From positions 1-64,000 of the forward strand of contig CAYTZM010000007.1 in NCBI GenBank assembly GCA_964442655.1: DNA of 64,000 nt, read 5' to 3'. The notes below the pieces were generated by a model that saw only the letters and a list, made by a program, of their open reading frames with translations, made no database searches and was not told the origin of the DNA. Shown here one piece after another: positions 31,911 through 42,308 of this stretch. A program made the position numbers and the translations under genes. The DNA comes from GCA-002727615 sp964442655 (lineage in GTDB: Bacteria > Pseudomonadota > Alphaproteobacteria > TMED109). The first letter of the stretch is position 1. The number at the start of each line of letters is the position of its first letter.

Positions 31911-33920
31911 TTATTTATCATCCAAAAAGCTTTTTAATTTTCTTGACCTAGATGGATGTTTCAACTTACGTAATGCTTTTGCTTCTATTTGTCTAATTCT
32001 TTCTCTAGTAACAGAAAATTGCTGACCTACTTCTTCTAAAGTATGATCAGTGTTCATTCCTATTCCGAATCTCATTCTTAGTACCCTCTCTTCTCTAGGC
32101 GTCAAAGAAGCTAAAATTTGCGTAGTTTGCTCTCTAAGATTTTCATGAATAGCTGCGTCTAACGGTATAACAGCATTTTGATCATGAATAAAATCTCCTA
32201 AATGACTATCTTCTTCATCTCCCACAGGAGTTTCTAGACTTATAGGTTCTTTTGCAATTTTCATTACTTTTCTTACTTTATCTAGTGGCATTCCTAATTT
32301 TTCTGCTAATTCTTCAGGAGTAGCTTCTCTTCCTATTTCATGTAAAATTTGTCTTGATGTTCTTACCAACTTATTAATAGTTTCTATCATATGTACAGGA
32401 ATTCTAATCGTCCTAGCTTGATCTGCAATAGATCTTGTAATAGCTTGGCGAATCCACCAAGTGGCGTAAGTAGAAAACTTATACCCTCTTCTGTATTCAA
32501 ATTTGTCTACTGCCTTCATTAAGCCAATATTACCTTCTTGAATTAAATCTAAAAATTGCAATCCTCTATTTGTATATTTTTTTGCAATAGATATAACTAA
32601 ACGTAAATTTGCTTCAATCATTTCTTTTTTAGCTTGTTCAGCCTCTCTTTCTCCTCTCTCAACAGCATTTACTAATATCTTAAATTCACCAATATCTAAT
32701 AAACAATAATCAACTATGCTTTTTATTTCTTCTAAAATTTCTTTCAATTTAATTTTTTCTTTTTTTACAAAATTAACCCAAAGTTTTTCTTTGCTTAAAG
32801 ACAATTTTCTAAGCCAATTTTTCTCTATTTCGTGTCCTATATACTTCTCCAAAAATTTTTCTCTTTTTATCTTATATTTAGCAGCTAGCCTAATAATACT
32901 GCCTTCTAAAAAGGATAAACGTCTATTCTTTCCATAAATTTCATCAATAAGCTCTTCGACTCTTTTGTTTTCTAATCTTAAACCTCTCATTACACCAGAA
33001 ACTTCTTGTTGATATCTTACAAAACGATTTATATCAGAGGTTTTGATAACGGTGCCACTTACTCGACAATCAATAGCTCGTTTCCAAAATTTTTGCATTA
33101 ATTTTGAATTTTTAGATAACTTTTCAAAAGCTAACACTATCTGTGGAGTTAAGATTTCTTCTAACGTAGAAATTGATGGCATTCCTTCACTAGTTTCTTC
33201 TATGTCACTATCATTATCACTTTCATAATCTTCTACGTCACTAATATCTTCATTATCCTTATCTAATTCTTTACTCTTTATCTGCAATGTAGATGCAACT
33301 TTTGCCGTTGCTAAAGGATTATTAACTGTTGCTCCATCCGGTCCAGAGCCATATGTTGCTTCTAAGTCAATTACTTCTCTTAAATTTATATTCTGTTTTT
33401 TTAAATCTGAAGTCCATAAAGCAATACTCCTTAAAGTTAAAGGATTTCTACTTATTCCTCTAAACATCAAATCTCTTCCAGCTTCTATTCTTTTTGCAAT
33501 AGCTATTTCGCCTTCTCTAGACAATAACTCTACATTGCCCATTTCCCTTAAATACATTCTAACGGGATCATCTGTACGACCTAATTCAGTCTCAGAACCA
33601 TTTTTAGGTTTTTCTACTAAATCAGAAGACTTGGTATTTTCTGAAGAATTTTCTAAATCAGTATAATCATCATCACTATCAACCAAACTTATTCCCATAT
33701 CAGAGATCATTGTTTGCATATCTTCAATACGTTCTGAAGATAATTTTTCAGGCGATAATACTTTAGCTATTTCATCAAAGGTCAAATAGCCTTTCTCTTT
33801 ACCTTTAGATATTAATTTTTTTACTTCTACCTCATTAATATCTAAACTTCCTTCGTCCTGATTAGGTGAAGAGATATTAGAATTCGAAGTTTCCTTTTTT
33901 ATTATTTTCTTTTTAGGCAT
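31911..33920 (-). CDS. rpoD: RNA polymerase primary sigma factor (sigma70)
   Basis: 669 residues. Region 1.2 (DDPVRMYLREMGNVELLSR, about 118), a long non-conserved region, region 2 (ANLRLVISIAKKYTNRG, FSTYATWWIRQAITR, about 433-480), region 3 and region 4 with the helix-turn-helix EEVGQQFSVTRERIRQIE (about 630-650). The N-terminal 1.1 part is short and acidic/Ser-rich. Directs housekeeping transcription. Placed 37 bp after dnaG, the classic macromolecular-synthesis pairing. Confidence 0.97.
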   Translation of the reverse strand: MPKKKIIKKETSNSNISSPNQDEGSLDINEVEVKKLISKGKEKGYLTFDEIAKVLSPEKLSSERIEDMQTMISDMGISLVDSDDDYTDLENSSENTKSSDLVEKPKNGSETELGRTDDPVRMYLREMGNVELLSREGEIAIAKRIEAGRDLMFRGISRNPLTLRSIALWTSDLKKQNINLREVIDLEATYGSGPDGATVNNPLATAKVASTLQIKSKELDKDNEDISDVEDYESDNDSDIEETSEGMPSISTLEEILTPQIVLAFEKLSKNSKLMQKFWKRAIDCRVSGTVIKTSDINRFVRYQQEVSGVMRGLRLENKRVEELIDEIYGKNRRLSFLEGSIIRLAAKYKIKREKFLEKYIGHEIEKNWLRKLSLSKEKLWVNFVKKEKIKLKEILEEIKSIVDYCLLDIGEFKILVNAVERGEREAEQAKKEMIEANLRLVISIAKKYTNRGLQFLDLIQEGNIGLMKAVDKFEYRRGYKFSTYATWWIRQAITRSIADQARTIRIPVHMIETINKLVRTSRQILHEIGREATPEELAEKLGMPLDKVRKVMKIAKEPISLETPVGDEEDSHLGDFIHDQNAVIPLDAAIHENLREQTTQILASLTPREERVLRMRFGIGMNTDHTLEEVGQQFSVTRERIRQIEAKALRKLKHPSRSRKLKSFLDDK

Positions 33921-33957
33921 ATATATATTTCTTTATTTAAAATTAAAAAATAAGTTT

Positions 33958-35685
33958 CTAACCATTACTTTTTTGTTTATTTTTTTTAAACCAATTATGT
34001 TGTATACTAGCAGTTTCTCTCCAAATTTTTATAATTGATTCAGTATCTTCATTTGCTTTTACAAATGGAGGAATAAAACTTTTATTAACCCAACTTATAT
34101 TAGTAAAATATTTATCATATATTTTAGAAAAATTAACATCTTTTTTTAAATCTTCAATATTATCTTGAGAAATAAAACCATTTTTTTCATAAATTTTTAT
34201 AATAGCTAATCTAATACTATCCAACTCACTATTTTGTAAAGGTAAAATAGAAAACTCTTCGTCTAAACTATTTAAAATACTCGGATTATTAATAATTGAA
34301 TGTACTAAATTTTTTTCTCTATTTATAAAATTTAAATTTTTATTGATTCTATTGATATTGTATTTATCTAAATCTCCGTCCATATGATTAGAAAAAGAAT
34401 TATTTTTATAACTCTTCTTATTTAAAACAAATTTATTAAAATAAGAATAAAATGAATTCCTATATTCACTTCTTACTGTCTTATCATTTATAGTGGATAT
34501 TTTACTTTCTACACTTTTTTTAAATCCAGCACGTCTTTCAGGAGTATTCAATAAAATATTTTCAGTTGAAGATTTCCAAAAAAAATCAAATAAAGACATA
34601 GGATTATTAATTAATTTAATCAAATACTCTTTCTTACCCATAGAAATTAAATTATCAGGGTCTTTACCTTCAGGAAGAAACACAAATTGCAATGATTTTC
34701 CTGCTTTCAAAATTGGAAAAGCTACACTTAATGTCCTTAAAGCTGATTTATAACCAGCTAAGTCACCATCCATACATATGATTGGTTCATTATAGTTTTT
34801 CCACATTAAATTTAACTGTTCTTCAGATAAGGCTGTACCTAATGGTGCCACAGCACCATATAGACCTGCATGATACATAGCTATAACATCTACATACCCT
34901 TCTACAACTATCAATGGTATTTTATGTTTTCTAATAAAAGATTTTGCCCTATGTAAATTATAAAGAGTTTTCCTTTTCTTAAATAAATCAGAGTCAGAAG
35001 AATTTATATACTTTGGTTCTGCATTGTTTAAAGACCTTCCTCCAAAACCAATGGTATTGCCTCTTTCATCCTGAATAGGGAAGATAAGCCTATTTCTAAA
35101 GAAATCATAAAGACTATTATTAGAGCCTAATCTTATAAGATTTGACTCAATGATATTCTCTTTCTTAAAATTTTTATTTTTTAAAAAATTAAACAAACCA
35201 TTTGATCTATCAGTGGCAATACCTAATTCAAAATACTTTGCAGCTTTTATAGAAATGTTTCTTTTTTTTAAATAATTTCTTACACGCTGACCTTCTTCTA
35301 AATACAAACAATCTACAAAATAATCTTTAGAAGATTCTATAACACCTTTAATTTCTTTGAAATCTTTGTTTTCCTCTTTACTAAAACTTCTATAATCTGA
35401 AAAACTAACACCAATTTCTTTAGCCAAAAATTCTAAAGCATCCATAAAATCCAGTGAATCTAGTTGCATAACAAAACTTATAACATCACCATGTGCCGAA
35501 CATCCAAAACAGTGAAAAAAACCTTTTGGATCACTTACCGTAAATGAAGGTGTTTTTTCTTTATGAAAAGGACACAAACCAATAAAATCACTACCTTTTC
35601 TAGTAAGTTTTACTTTCTTACTAATAAAATCTGATAACAAGATTTTATCATGAATTATCTCTATAAGTTTATCAGTCGTTGCCAT
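33958..35685 (-). CDS. dnaG: DNA primase
   Basis: 575 residues. CHC2 zinc finger CPFHKEKTPSF...FHCFGCSAHGD (about 38-64), the RNA-polymerase core (RLIFPIQDERGNTIGFGGR), and TOPRIM residues in VVEGYVDVIAMY with the Glu, and MDGDLAGYKS. The C-terminal helicase-binding domain is shorter and divergent. Makes RNA primers for lagging-strand synthesis. Middle gene of yqeY-like - dnaG - rpoD. Confidence 0.96.
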   Translation of the reverse strand: MATTDKLIEIIHDKILLSDFISKKVKLTRKGSDFIGLCPFHKEKTPSFTVSDPKGFFHCFGCSAHGDVISFVMQLDSLDFMDALEFLAKEIGVSFSDYRSFSKEENKDFKEIKGVIESSKDYFVDCLYLEEGQRVRNYLKKRNISIKAAKYFELGIATDRSNGLFNFLKNKNFKKENIIESNLIRLGSNNSLYDFFRNRLIFPIQDERGNTIGFGGRSLNNAEPKYINSSDSDLFKKRKTLYNLHRAKSFIRKHKIPLIVVEGYVDVIAMYHAGLYGAVAPLGTALSEEQLNLMWKNYNEPIICMDGDLAGYKSALRTLSVAFPILKAGKSLQFVFLPEGKDPDNLISMGKKEYLIKLINNPMSLFDFFWKSSTENILLNTPERRAGFKKSVESKISTINDKTVRSEYRNSFYSYFNKFVLNKKSYKNNSFSNHMDGDLDKYNINRINKNLNFINREKNLVHSIINNPSILNSLDEEFSILPLQNSELDSIRLAIIKIYEKNGFISQDNIEDLKKDVNFSKIYDKYFTNISWVNKSFIPPFVKANEDTESIIKIWRETASIQHNWFKKNKQKSNG

Positions 35686-35696
35686 TATTATAGAAA

Positions 35697-36155
35697 TTAT
35701 CCTTCTAATTTATTACGAAGTAACTGACTAACCTCCGCAAAATCACATTGACCAGAATAATTTTTTTTGATTTCAGAAATTACTTTTCCTAAATCTCTAA
35801 GTGATTTAGCTTCAACTTTTTTTATTGTTTCATCAATTACTTTTAACAATTCTTCTTCACTTAATTTATTAGGCATAAAAGCATTAATTATTAAAATTTC
35901 TTTTTCTTCAGTTTCAGCCAAATCCACCCTATTAGCCTTTTTATACACTTTAGCGGTTTCCGTTCTTTGTTTAACCATTTTTGATAAAATATTTAAAATT
36001 TCAGAATCTGAAATAGATTCTGCATTACCCTTACTCCGAGATTCCAAATCTCTATCTTTCACAGCAGCAATAATTAACCTGAGCGTTGATAACTTTACCG
36101 AATCCTTATCTTTCATCGCATTTGTAAGTTCGGCTTTAAATTTATTTCTTAACAT
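35697..36155 (-). CDS. GatB/YqeY domain protein
   Basis: 152 residues. LTNAMKDKDSVKLSTLRLI at the start and the tail KNYSGQCDFAEVSQLLRNKL are typical of the YqeY family, related to the tRNA-interacting tail of GatB. The function is not well defined, possibly in tRNA amidation or quality control. It precedes dnaG by 11 bp and is divergent from carA, an arrangement seen in many alphaproteobacteria. Confidence 0.9.
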   Translation of the reverse strand: MLRNKFKAELTNAMKDKDSVKLSTLRLIIAAVKDRDLESRSKGNAESISDSEILNILSKMVKQRTETAKVYKKANRVDLAETEEKEILIINAFMPNKLSEEELLKVIDETIKKVEAKSLRDLGKVISEIKKNYSGQCDFAEVSQLLRNKLEG

Positions 36156-36330
36156 TTTATGCCTTAAACAAATAAGTCCAATATAGCATACAACATCTAT
36201 ATATTAATAATAAAATTTATAATTATTTATATATAGTTTCTTGACCTCAACATTTGATTTCATTAGTGTGAGTTTTCAAGAGTTAATAATAATACATATA
36301 ATATAATATTTAGATGGAATTATTCTGATT

Positions 36331-37524
36331 ATGAAAGTTTCCAAATCCATATCTCTAAAGAATTTTATAAAAAAAAAGAATGCTTTATTAATTATGGAAA
36401 ATGGAAATACTTATAGTGGTTATGGAATAGGCAAAGAAGGAAAAGCGATAGGAGAGTTATGCTTTAATACTTCAATGACAGGTTATCAAGAAATAATTAC
36501 TGACCCATCATATGCAGATCAAATAATAAATTTTACATTTCCTCATATAGGTATTACCGGAACAAATAATATAGATAACGAATCACTTAAACCTTTTGCA
36601 AAAGGGGTAATTATTAAAAACACAATCAATGAGCCTTCTAATTTTAGATCTGTACAAAATTTAGATACTTGGTTAAAGAAAAATAATTTAATCGGTATAC
36701 AAGGAATAGATACTAGAGCTATTACAAATTTAATTAGAACTAATGGATATATGAATTCTTTAATTATACATGGTAAAATTTCTAAAAAAGAAATTCAAAA
36801 ATCACTTAGTAAAATAAAAAATTGGCAAGGCTTAAAAGGTAAAGATTTAGCATCAAAAGTAAGCAGCACAAAACCTTACCAATGGAATTCAAAAAGTTAT
36901 TTTAATAAAGACTATTACCAAGTAAAAATTAATAGTAATAAAAATTTTAATAAAAATGCTATAGTGGTTATTGATTATGGAGTTAAACATAATATTTTAA
37001 GGTTATTAGCAGATAGAAATTTTAAAATCACAGTAGTTCCAGCTCAAACCTCATATGAGAATATTATTAAATATAAACCTAAGGGAGTATTTTTATCTAA
37101 TGGTCCAGGAGACCCTCACGCAACAAGCAAATACTCTAATCCTATACTGAAAAAATTATTTAAAACAAATATACCAATTTATGGCATTTGTTTAGGACAT
37201 CAGTTAATAGCTATTGCACTAGGAGCTAAAACAGAAAAAATGTTAAATGGACATAGAGGAGCTAACCAACCAGTTCAATCAATAAAAAATAAAAAAGTTG
37301 AAATAACTAGTCAAAATCATGGGTTTGTTGTTAAAAAATATAATTTACCTAAAAACGTAATAATTACTTATTCATCTTTATTTGATGGAGTAATTGAGGG
37401 AATAAAAGTTAAAAATAAATTAATTTCTTCAGTTCAATATCACCCTGAGGCATCACCTGGCCCCCAAGATACTTTTGATTTTTTTGATTCGTTTTATAAT
37501 GCAATAAATAAAGGTTTGAAATAA
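36331..37524 (+). CDS. carA: Carbamoyl-phosphate synthase small subunit
   Basis: 397 residues. N-terminal CarA domain (ENGNTYSGYGIGKEG; TSMTGYQEIITDPSYADQII; GIQGIDTRAITNLIR) and class I glutamine amidotransferase domain with the nucleophile Cys in YGICLGHQL (about 287) and the HPEA catalytic His-Glu. It hydrolyses glutamine to feed ammonia to CarB for arginine and pyrimidine synthesis. TTGACC at 36241 may be part of its promoter, but the -10 is unclear. Stop abuts the carB ATG. Confidence 0.97.
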   Translation: MKVSKSISLKNFIKKKNALLIMENGNTYSGYGIGKEGKAIGELCFNTSMTGYQEIITDPSYADQIINFTFPHIGITGTNNIDNESLKPFAKGVIIKNTINEPSNFRSVQNLDTWLKKNNLIGIQGIDTRAITNLIRTNGYMNSLIIHGKISKKEIQKSLSKIKNWQGLKGKDLASKVSSTKPYQWNSKSYFNKDYYQVKINSNKNFNKNAIVVIDYGVKHNILRLLADRNFKITVVPAQTSYENIIKYKPKGVFLSNGPGDPHATSKYSNPILKKLFKTNIPIYGICLGHQLIAIALGAKTEKMLNGHRGANQPVQSIKNKKVEITSQNHGFVVKKYNLPKNVIITYSSLFDGVIEGIKVKNKLISSVQYHPEASPGPQDTFDFFDSFYNAINKGLK

Positions 37525-40500
37525 ATGCCTAAACGTAAAGACATAAAATCAATATTAATCATTGGGGCTGGCCCAATAGTTATTGGACAAGCTTGTGAAT
37601 TTGATTATTCAGGATCCCAAGCTTGTAAAATATTAAAAGAAGATGGATATAGAGTAATATTAGTAAATTCTAATCCCGCTACTATTATGACTGATCCTGA
37701 TTTTGCAGATTCAACTTATATAGAACCAATAACTCCTAGCATAGTAGAAAAAATAATAAATAAAGAAAAACCTGATGCAGTTCTGCCAACTATGGGAGGA
37801 CAAACAGCCCTTAATATAGCTTTAACATTAGCAGAATCCGGTGTTTTAAAAAAATATAATGTTGAACTTATAGGAGCATCTTTAAAGGCAATTAAAAAAG
37901 CTGAAGATAGGGAACTTTTTAAAACTGCTATGAAAAAAATTGGACTTTCAACTCCTCAAGGAATTCTCGCAGAAAATAAAAAAGAAGCCTACGACGCTCT
38001 AGAAAAAATAGGACTTCCTTTAATTATTAGACCTTCTTTTACTTTAGGAGGCACAGGCGGTGGAATTGCTTACAACAAGGATGAATTTGAAAATATTGTT
38101 GTAAATGGCCTAAGTGCCTCACCTGTAAATTCAATTTTAATAGAAGAATCTATAGTGGGATGGAAAGAATATGAGATGGAAGTGGTTAGAGATAAGGCAA
38201 ATAACGCCATAATTATTTGTTCCATAGAAAATTTAGACCCTATGGGTGTACACACAGGAGATTCAATTACTGTTGCCCCAGCACTTACTTTAACTGATAA
38301 AGAATATCAAATGATGAGAAATGCTTCTATAGCCATCCTACGAGAGATTGGAGTTGAAACAGGAGGCTCTAATGTTCAATTTGCTATAAATCCTGATAAT
38401 GGGCGTATGGTTGTAATAGAAATGAATCCAAGGGTTTCTAGATCATCTGCTCTTGCTTCTAAAGCTACTGGCTTCCCTATAGCTAAAGTTGCTGCTCGAT
38501 TATCTGTAGGTTACACACTAGATGAAATTAAAAATGATATAACTAAAACAACTCCAGCATCTTTTGAGCCAACTTTAGATTATATTGTCACAAAAATCCC
38601 TAGGTTTGCCTTCGAAAAATTTAAAGGTGCTGATAACTATTTAACATCTGCAATGAAATCAGTAGGAGAAACAATGGCTATAGGTAGAAATTTTCAAGAA
38701 TCTATTCAAAAAGCATTAAGATCTATTGAAACTGATATAGATGGGTTTGATAATATAAAAATCCCTAACTATGATACTAATAATGAAAAAGAAGCTATTT
38801 TTGCTGCACTAACTAAACCTACTCCTGAAAGAATCCTTTATGTTGCTCAAGCATATAGAGAAGGATTAAGTACTAAAGACATACATTCATTATCTAAAAT
38901 AGATCCATGGTTTTTAAAGCAAATAAAAGAATTAGTTATTATAGAAAATGCTTTAATTAAATCAGGTATACCAAATAATAAAGAAGAAATTTTATTATTA
39001 AAATCAAAAGGGTTTTCAGATAATAGAATAGCAAAACTATTAAATACAAAACCATATACGATTAAAAATTTAAGAAAAAAGTATAATGTTCACCCTGTCT
39101 ATAAAAAAATTGATAGTTGTGCTGGAGAGTTTGAATCAAAAACACCTTATTTATATTCCACATATGAAGAAAATAAAAATGAATATAGTGATGAATCAAA
39201 TGTTTCAAATAGAAATAAAGTTATTATTTTAGGAGGAGGTCCTAATAGAATAGGACAAGGAATTGAATTTGACTATTGTTGCGTTCATGCAGCTTTTGCT
39301 CTATCTGCTCAAAATTATGAAACAATTATGATAAATTGTAATCCTGAAACAGTTTCTACTGATTATGATACTTCTAATAGATTATATTTTGAACCTCTTA
39401 CTGATGAAGATGTAATAGAAATTATCCAAACTGAACGCATTAGTGGTAAATTAATAGGATGCTTAGTACAATTTGGAGGACAAACTCCTTTAAAATTATG
39501 TAATGCATTAGAAAAAGAGAATATACCAATCATAGGAACATCACCAGATATGATAGATTTAGCAGAAGATAGAGATCGTTTTCAAAAATTACTTAAAAAA
39601 CTTAATCTAAAACAACCTCCAAATGGAATATGTTCTAATTCTAAAGGTGCGTTATCGATAGCTAATAAAATTGGATACCCTATTCTAGTTAGACCTTCTT
39701 ACGTACTTGGAGGAAGAGCTATGGAAATAATTTATGACCCAGATTCTCTAGAAATCTACATTGACAATATAGTTTCTTCATTTGGTAAAAATCCAATCTT
39801 AATTGATAAATTTCTCTCAGATGCTATAGAAGTAGATGTAGATGTAATTGCAGATAGTAAAACAACTATAATAGCAGGGATTATGGAACACATAGAAGAA
39901 GCTGGAGTTCACTCTGGAGATTCTGCATGTACTATACCTCCTCATAGTCTATCAAAAATAATAATAAAAGAAATTGAAAGACAATCAAATATTCTTTCTA
40001 AAGCATTAAAAGTTATAGGCTTAATGAATATTCAATTTGCTATTAAAGGAGAAAATAATAAAAACCCTGAAATATTTATTCTAGAAGTTAATCCAAGAGC
40101 TAGTAGAACAATTCCTTTTGTATCAAAAGCTACTGGAAATCAATTTGCTGGAATTGCTTCTAAGGTCATGGCAGGAGATGAATTAAAGAACTATAAAATT
40201 AACCCTTGGAATCAAAATAAAAAAATAGCTGTAAAAGAAGCTGTTTTTCCATTCGAAAGATTCCCTGGAGTAGATACACTTTTGGGACCAGAAATGAAAT
40301 CTACAGGTGAGGCTATGGGTCTAGCTAAAGATTTTGGACAAGCATTTGCAAAAGCACAAATAGCGGTAGGTGCAAACATACCTAAGTCTGGAAACCTATT
40401 TATCTCTGTTAAGAATAACGATAAAAATAAAATTATACCTATATGTACAAAACTCTCATCTTTAGGTTTTAAAATTATGGCAACAAAAGGAACTGCTAAT

Positions 40501-40776
40501 TATTTAAAGAAAAATAATATTAAAGTTAAAAAAATTAATAAAGTAAGCGAAGGAAGACCTCATTTAGTAGATGCAATTAAAGATGGCTTGGTACAAATAA
40601 TATTTAATACAACAGAAGGAAAACAATCGATTAAAGAAAGCTACTCTTTAAGAAGAGCTGCACTAACAGCTGGCATACCATACTATACTACTTTAGCAGG
40701 AAGCAAAGCTGTAACTGAAGCTATAATTGCATTAAATAAAAAAGAATTATCTGTTAAAGCAATTCAAGCTTATTAA
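37525..40776 (+). CDS. carB: Carbamoyl-phosphate synthase large subunit
   Basis: 1083 residues, full length. Two homologous ATP-grasp halves: first with GAGPIVIGQACEFDYSG and RPSFTLGGTGGG; second with GGGPNRIGQGIEFDYCCVH (about 571) and RPSYVLGGRAMEI; C-terminal MGS-like regulatory domain (about 945 on). Makes carbamoyl phosphate from ammonia, bicarbonate and two ATP. Starts directly at the carA stop. Confidence 0.98.
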   Translation: MPKRKDIKSILIIGAGPIVIGQACEFDYSGSQACKILKEDGYRVILVNSNPATIMTDPDFADSTYIEPITPSIVEKIINKEKPDAVLPTMGGQTALNIALTLAESGVLKKYNVELIGASLKAIKKAEDRELFKTAMKKIGLSTPQGILAENKKEAYDALEKIGLPLIIRPSFTLGGTGGGIAYNKDEFENIVVNGLSASPVNSILIEESIVGWKEYEMEVVRDKANNAIIICSIENLDPMGVHTGDSITVAPALTLTDKEYQMMRNASIAILREIGVETGGSNVQFAINPDNGRMVVIEMNPRVSRSSALASKATGFPIAKVAARLSVGYTLDEIKNDITKTTPASFEPTLDYIVTKIPRFAFEKFKGADNYLTSAMKSVGETMAIGRNFQESIQKALRSIETDIDGFDNIKIPNYDTNNEKEAIFAALTKPTPERILYVAQAYREGLSTKDIHSLSKIDPWFLKQIKELVIIENALIKSGIPNNKEEILLLKSKGFSDNRIAKLLNTKPYTIKNLRKKYNVHPVYKKIDSCAGEFESKTPYLYSTYEENKNEYSDESNVSNRNKVIILGGGPNRIGQGIEFDYCCVHAAFALSAQNYETIMINCNPETVSTDYDTSNRLYFEPLTDEDVIEIIQTERISGKLIGCLVQFGGQTPLKLCNALEKENIPIIGTSPDMIDLAEDRDRFQKLLKKLNLKQPPNGICSNSKGALSIANKIGYPILVRPSYVLGGRAMEIIYDPDSLEIYIDNIVSSFGKNPILIDKFLSDAIEVDVDVIADSKTTIIAGIMEHIEEAGVHSGDSACTIPPHSLSKIIIKEIERQSNILSKALKVIGLMNIQFAIKGENNKNPEIFILEVNPRASRTIPFVSKATGNQFAGIASKVMAGDELKNYKINPWNQNKKIAVKEAVFPFERFPGVDTLLGPEMKSTGEAMGLAKDFGQAFAKAQIAVGANIPKSGNLFISVKNNDKNKIIPICTKLSSLGFKIMATKGTANYLKKNNIKVKKINKVSEGRPHLVDAIKDGLVQIIFNTTEGKQSIKESYSLRRAALTAGIPYYTTLAGSKAVTEAIIALNKKELSVKAIQAY

Positions 40777-40833
40777 TTTTTATTATAATATAAACTAATG
40801 TATAATTAATTATTATATGAAAAGGATAAATTA

Positions 40834-41307
40834 ATGGATAAGATTCCTATGACAATCAATGGTTTTCAAACTTTAGAGACGGAACTTAAAACTCTAAAGT
40901 CAGAAGAGAGACCAAACATTATAAAAGCTATTGCAGAAGCAAGAGAACATGGAGATCTTTCTGAAAATGCTGAGTATCATGCTGCTAAAGAACAACAATC
41001 ATTTATAGAAGGAAAAATTTTAGAATTAGAAGACAAATTACTACGATCTGATGTAATAAATCCAAGCAAAATTAATACCGATAAAATTGTTTTTGGAGCT
41101 ACTATAACATTAATAAATTCAAAAAATGAGAAAGAACTAAAATATCAAATTGTAGGCATAGATGAAACAAATGTTGACAAAGGTCTTATATCTATTAGTT
41201 CTCCAGTAGCAAAATCGCTACTTGGAAAATATGAAGGAGATAGAGTAAATGTTAATACACCGGGTGGTACAACTTCCTATGAAATTGAAAAAATTGAATA
41301 TAAATAG
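40834..41307 (+). CDS. greA: Transcription elongation factor GreA
   Basis: 157 residues. N-terminal coiled coil with MTINGFQTLETELKTLKSEE and HGDLSENAEYHAAKEQQ with the acidic tip, and C-terminal FKBP-like domain ending NTPGGTTSYEIEKIEY. Rescues backtracked RNA polymerase. AAAAGGAT precedes the ATG. carA-carB-greA is a conserved alphaproteobacterial order. Confidence 0.97.
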   Translation: MDKIPMTINGFQTLETELKTLKSEERPNIIKAIAEAREHGDLSENAEYHAAKEQQSFIEGKILELEDKLLRSDVINPSKINTDKIVFGATITLINSKNEKELKYQIVGIDETNVDKGLISISSPVAKSLLGKYEGDRVNVNTPGGTTSYEIEKIEYK

Positions 41308-41318
41308 TTTATATGTAA

Positions 41319-42308
41319 ATGAAGCAAAATAATAATGAAATATGGCTTTTATTAGATGACAGAAAAGGCAATTCATCTCAAGTACTTGGGGTAGCAAAAT
41401 TCATTAAATCACAAAAAATTATACATAAAGAAATTTTTTATAATAATTTTGCTAATCTTCACAATTTATTTCTAAAATTTAATATTACACATGTAAAAAC
41501 TAGTTGCAAAGATCAATTTAAACCTCCTTGGCCAAAATTAATAATAGGATGTGGAAGAAGATCAGCACCAATAGGACTATGGATAAAAAAACAAAGTAAT
41601 AATTACTCTAAATATATTCAAATTATGTGGCCAGGTTACCCTTATAAAAATATAGATTTAATCTTTACACCTATGCATGATAAAATTACAAAAAAAAATA
41701 ATATAATCAAAATAACTACTTCACCAAATATTATAAATAAAGATTTATTAGATAAATCATATTTACAGTGGAAAAATAATTTTAATCATTTCACTCGCCC
41801 TAAGATAACTTTACTTATTGGAGGTGATACAAAAAAACATAAACTACAAGCTATACATATTAAAAAATTATTAAATAAAATAAAATTATTAATTGGAGAA
41901 AAAGGTTCGCTATTAGTAACAACAAGTAGGAGAACATCATATGAGTGCTATAAAAATTTAGAATCAGAGTTAAAAAACTTACCTATAAAATCTATTTTAT
42001 GGAGTCCTAAAGATAAAACTCCTAACCCATACTATGGTTATTTATCTCATGCTGATATAATCGTTGTAACTGGTGACTCTATTTCCTTATGTTCAGAAGC
42101 ATGTGCAACAGGAAAGCCAGTACTAATATATGCACCAAAAGATATTACCATAAGTAAACACAAAATATTTCATGATATACTTATAAAAAATAAAATAGCA
42201 ATGAGAATAAATGACTTTAATTTAAAAAAAATTAATAAACTAAAATATAGCCCTGTTAATGAATCACAAAATATAGCAAAAATTATAATAGAAAAATTTT
42301 TACAATAA
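41319..42308 (+). CDS. ELM1/GtrOC1-like glycosyltransferase-fold protein
   Basis: 329 residues. WLLLDDRKGNSSQVLGVAKF at the start, IIGCGRRSAPIGLWIKKQS, TLLIGGDTKKH and VTGDSISLCSEACATGKPVLIY match the ELM1 family (mitochondrial fission ELM1-like, common in alphaproteobacteria). GT-B-like fold; sugar-nucleotide transfer is likely but substrate unknown. It sits 11 bp after greA and abuts trxB. Confidence 0.88.
   Translation: MKQNNNEIWLLLDDRKGNSSQVLGVAKFIKSQKIIHKEIFYNNFANLHNLFLKFNITHVKTSCKDQFKPPWPKLIIGCGRRSAPIGLWIKKQSNNYSKYIQIMWPGYPYKNIDLIFTPMHDKITKKNNIIKITTSPNIINKDLLDKSYLQWKNNFNHFTRPKITLLIGGDTKKHKLQAIHIKKLLNKIKLLIGEKGSLLVTTSRRTSYECYKNLESELKNLPIKSILWSPKDKTPNPYYGYLSHADIIVVTGDSISLCSEACATGKPVLIYAPKDITISKHKIFHDILIKNKIAMRINDFNLKKINKLKYSPVNESQNIAKIIIEKFLQ

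Noticed and set aside
35767..36186. 139-codon plus-strand frame opposite the GatB/YqeY gene
   Set aside because: Composition is Ser/Leu/Ile-rich as expected of an antisense frame; the minus-strand gene is a known family.
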